A DNA stretch of 62,220 nucleotides. It comes from Bacillota bacterium. Its GTDB lineage: Bacteria; Bacillota; Clostridia; Acetivibrionales; DTU013. The stretch is taken from assembly GCA_023412665.1 (NCBI GenBank), contig JAEZCA010000006.1, positions 1 to 62,220 on the forward strand. Direction: 5' to 3'. Numbering within the stretch: position 1 is the stretch's first letter; every line of letters begins with the position of its first letter. Positions 61,820 through 62,220 of this stretch are shown here, piece by piece. Below the pieces are notes generated by a model. It saw only the letters and a program-made list of their open reading frames with translations, did not search any database and was not told the DNA's origin. The position numbers and the translations under genes were made by a program.

Positions 61820-62220
61820 TCAACAAGCTTCGGTCAGCTCCTTCAGCCTTTCTTCAAAATGCCCGATATGCCATTCCAAATGTCTATAATAATCATTAAC
61901 AATAAATTCTAGTGAAAGCTCCTTATCATCAAGGAGCCATACATTGCCGATAGCGTTGGTATCCATATGCTCTATGACCTTGAGCAGTATGTGGTTGTAA
62001 CTGCTCCAAAGTGCCGTGATATCCTTCCAGTCCATTGCATTGTATTTTTGTGCAGCAATCCACAAGTCCTTGTCATAGTTGGGAAAACCCTGCAGATCTC
62101 CAAGCTGAAGCCTTACAAAGCGCTGATGGTTGTTGGACGCGGAATCAATCAGATGGCCGATTATCTCTTTCAGCGACCACTTGTCAGAAGCCGGCCTGAT
62201 ATGGGTGATTTCTTTATCCA
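61820..62220 (-). CDS. DinB-family protein, 5' end outside the window
   Basis: About 133 residues are visible; the frame enters from the right edge (DKEITHIRPASDKWSLKEII). GHLIDSASNNHQRFVRLQLG and YYRHLEWHIGHFEERL hold the His residues. It is the closest relative in the window of the DinB gene at 22007, sharing the KEIIGHLIDSA-x-NNH motif. Start codon and first residues lie outside. Confidence 0.85.
   Translation of the reverse strand, partial: DKEITHIRPASDKWSLKEIIGHLIDSASNNHQRFVRLQLGDLQGFPNYDKDLWIAAQKYNAMDWKDITALWSSYNHILLKVIEHMDTNAIGNVWLLDDKELSLEFIVNDYYRHLEWHIGHFEERLKELTEAC

Overview
The window reads as chromosome of an anaerobic, endospore-forming clostridium of the Ruminiclostridium/Acetivibrio type. 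That placement is inferred from gene content: an H-type small acid-soluble spore protein, a GerMN lipoprotein, a DacF-like carboxypeptidase, an S-layer-homology (SLH) protein, AddAB instead of RecBCD, a T-box on thrS, a c-di-AMP riboswitch on a cell-wall hydrolase, and T-, A- and G-rich Shine-Dalgarno sites throughout. No transposase, phage structural gene or CRISPR array was found.

Layout. 0-6.6 kb: 5' part of an SLH surface protein; a two-component system followed by a methyltransferase and a membrane alpha/beta hydrolase; a LysM amidase; tRNA-Ala(GGC). 6.8-12.5 kb: a Cys-cluster protein of unknown role, a membrane protein/XRE regulator/lipoprotein operon, and an aldo-keto reductase-TetR operon with a promoter-proximal palindrome. 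12.5-25.6 kb: a long run of minus-strand small enzymes (thymidylate-synthase-like, HAD, NUDIX, GNAT, HIT, SAM methyltransferases, nitroreductase, DinB, YdeI). To the eye this part is more A+T-rich than the flanks. It holds at least two genes broken by in-frame stops and several fragments, so it looks like an acquired accessory island that is partly decaying. 25.8-32.3 kb: SASP, dfrA-thyA, thrS with its T-box leader, putP. 32.5-37.5 kb: an oxidoreductase, a SecA2-like ATPase with a hydrophobic tail, and small proteins. 37.5-44.8 kb: GerMN lipoprotein, ComEA-like protein, DacF, rsfS-leuS, a half-size TauE permease. 44.8-47 kb: a repeat-rich kilobase and a riboswitch-controlled NlpC/P60 hydrolase. 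47-62.2 kb: DUF1836 regulator, two SGNH hydrolases, polysaccharide deacetylase, addBA, DinB/DUF5680/phosphatase/methyltransferase/VOC genes.

The most striking signals are in non-coding DNA. Four families of intergenic elements recur: a 146-167 bp MITE-like element with inverted ends (three copies), a 106 bp hairpin element (two near-identical copies plus a decayed one), a ~75 bp palindromic element (three copies), and short-period tandem arrays in several spacers. One 106 bp copy lies inside a peripheral arm of the c-di-AMP riboswitch upstream of the NlpC/P60 gene, so the aptamer appears to carry a repeat-derived extension. In the accessory island one acetyltransferase has a 12-codon upstream reading frame and two leader hairpins.

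Functionally the conserved parts group into envelope and spore biology (SLH, amidase, NlpC/P60, DacF, deacetylase, GerMN, SecA2), thymidylate/folate metabolism, translation (thrS, leuS, rsfS, tRNA) and double-strand-break repair (AddAB).
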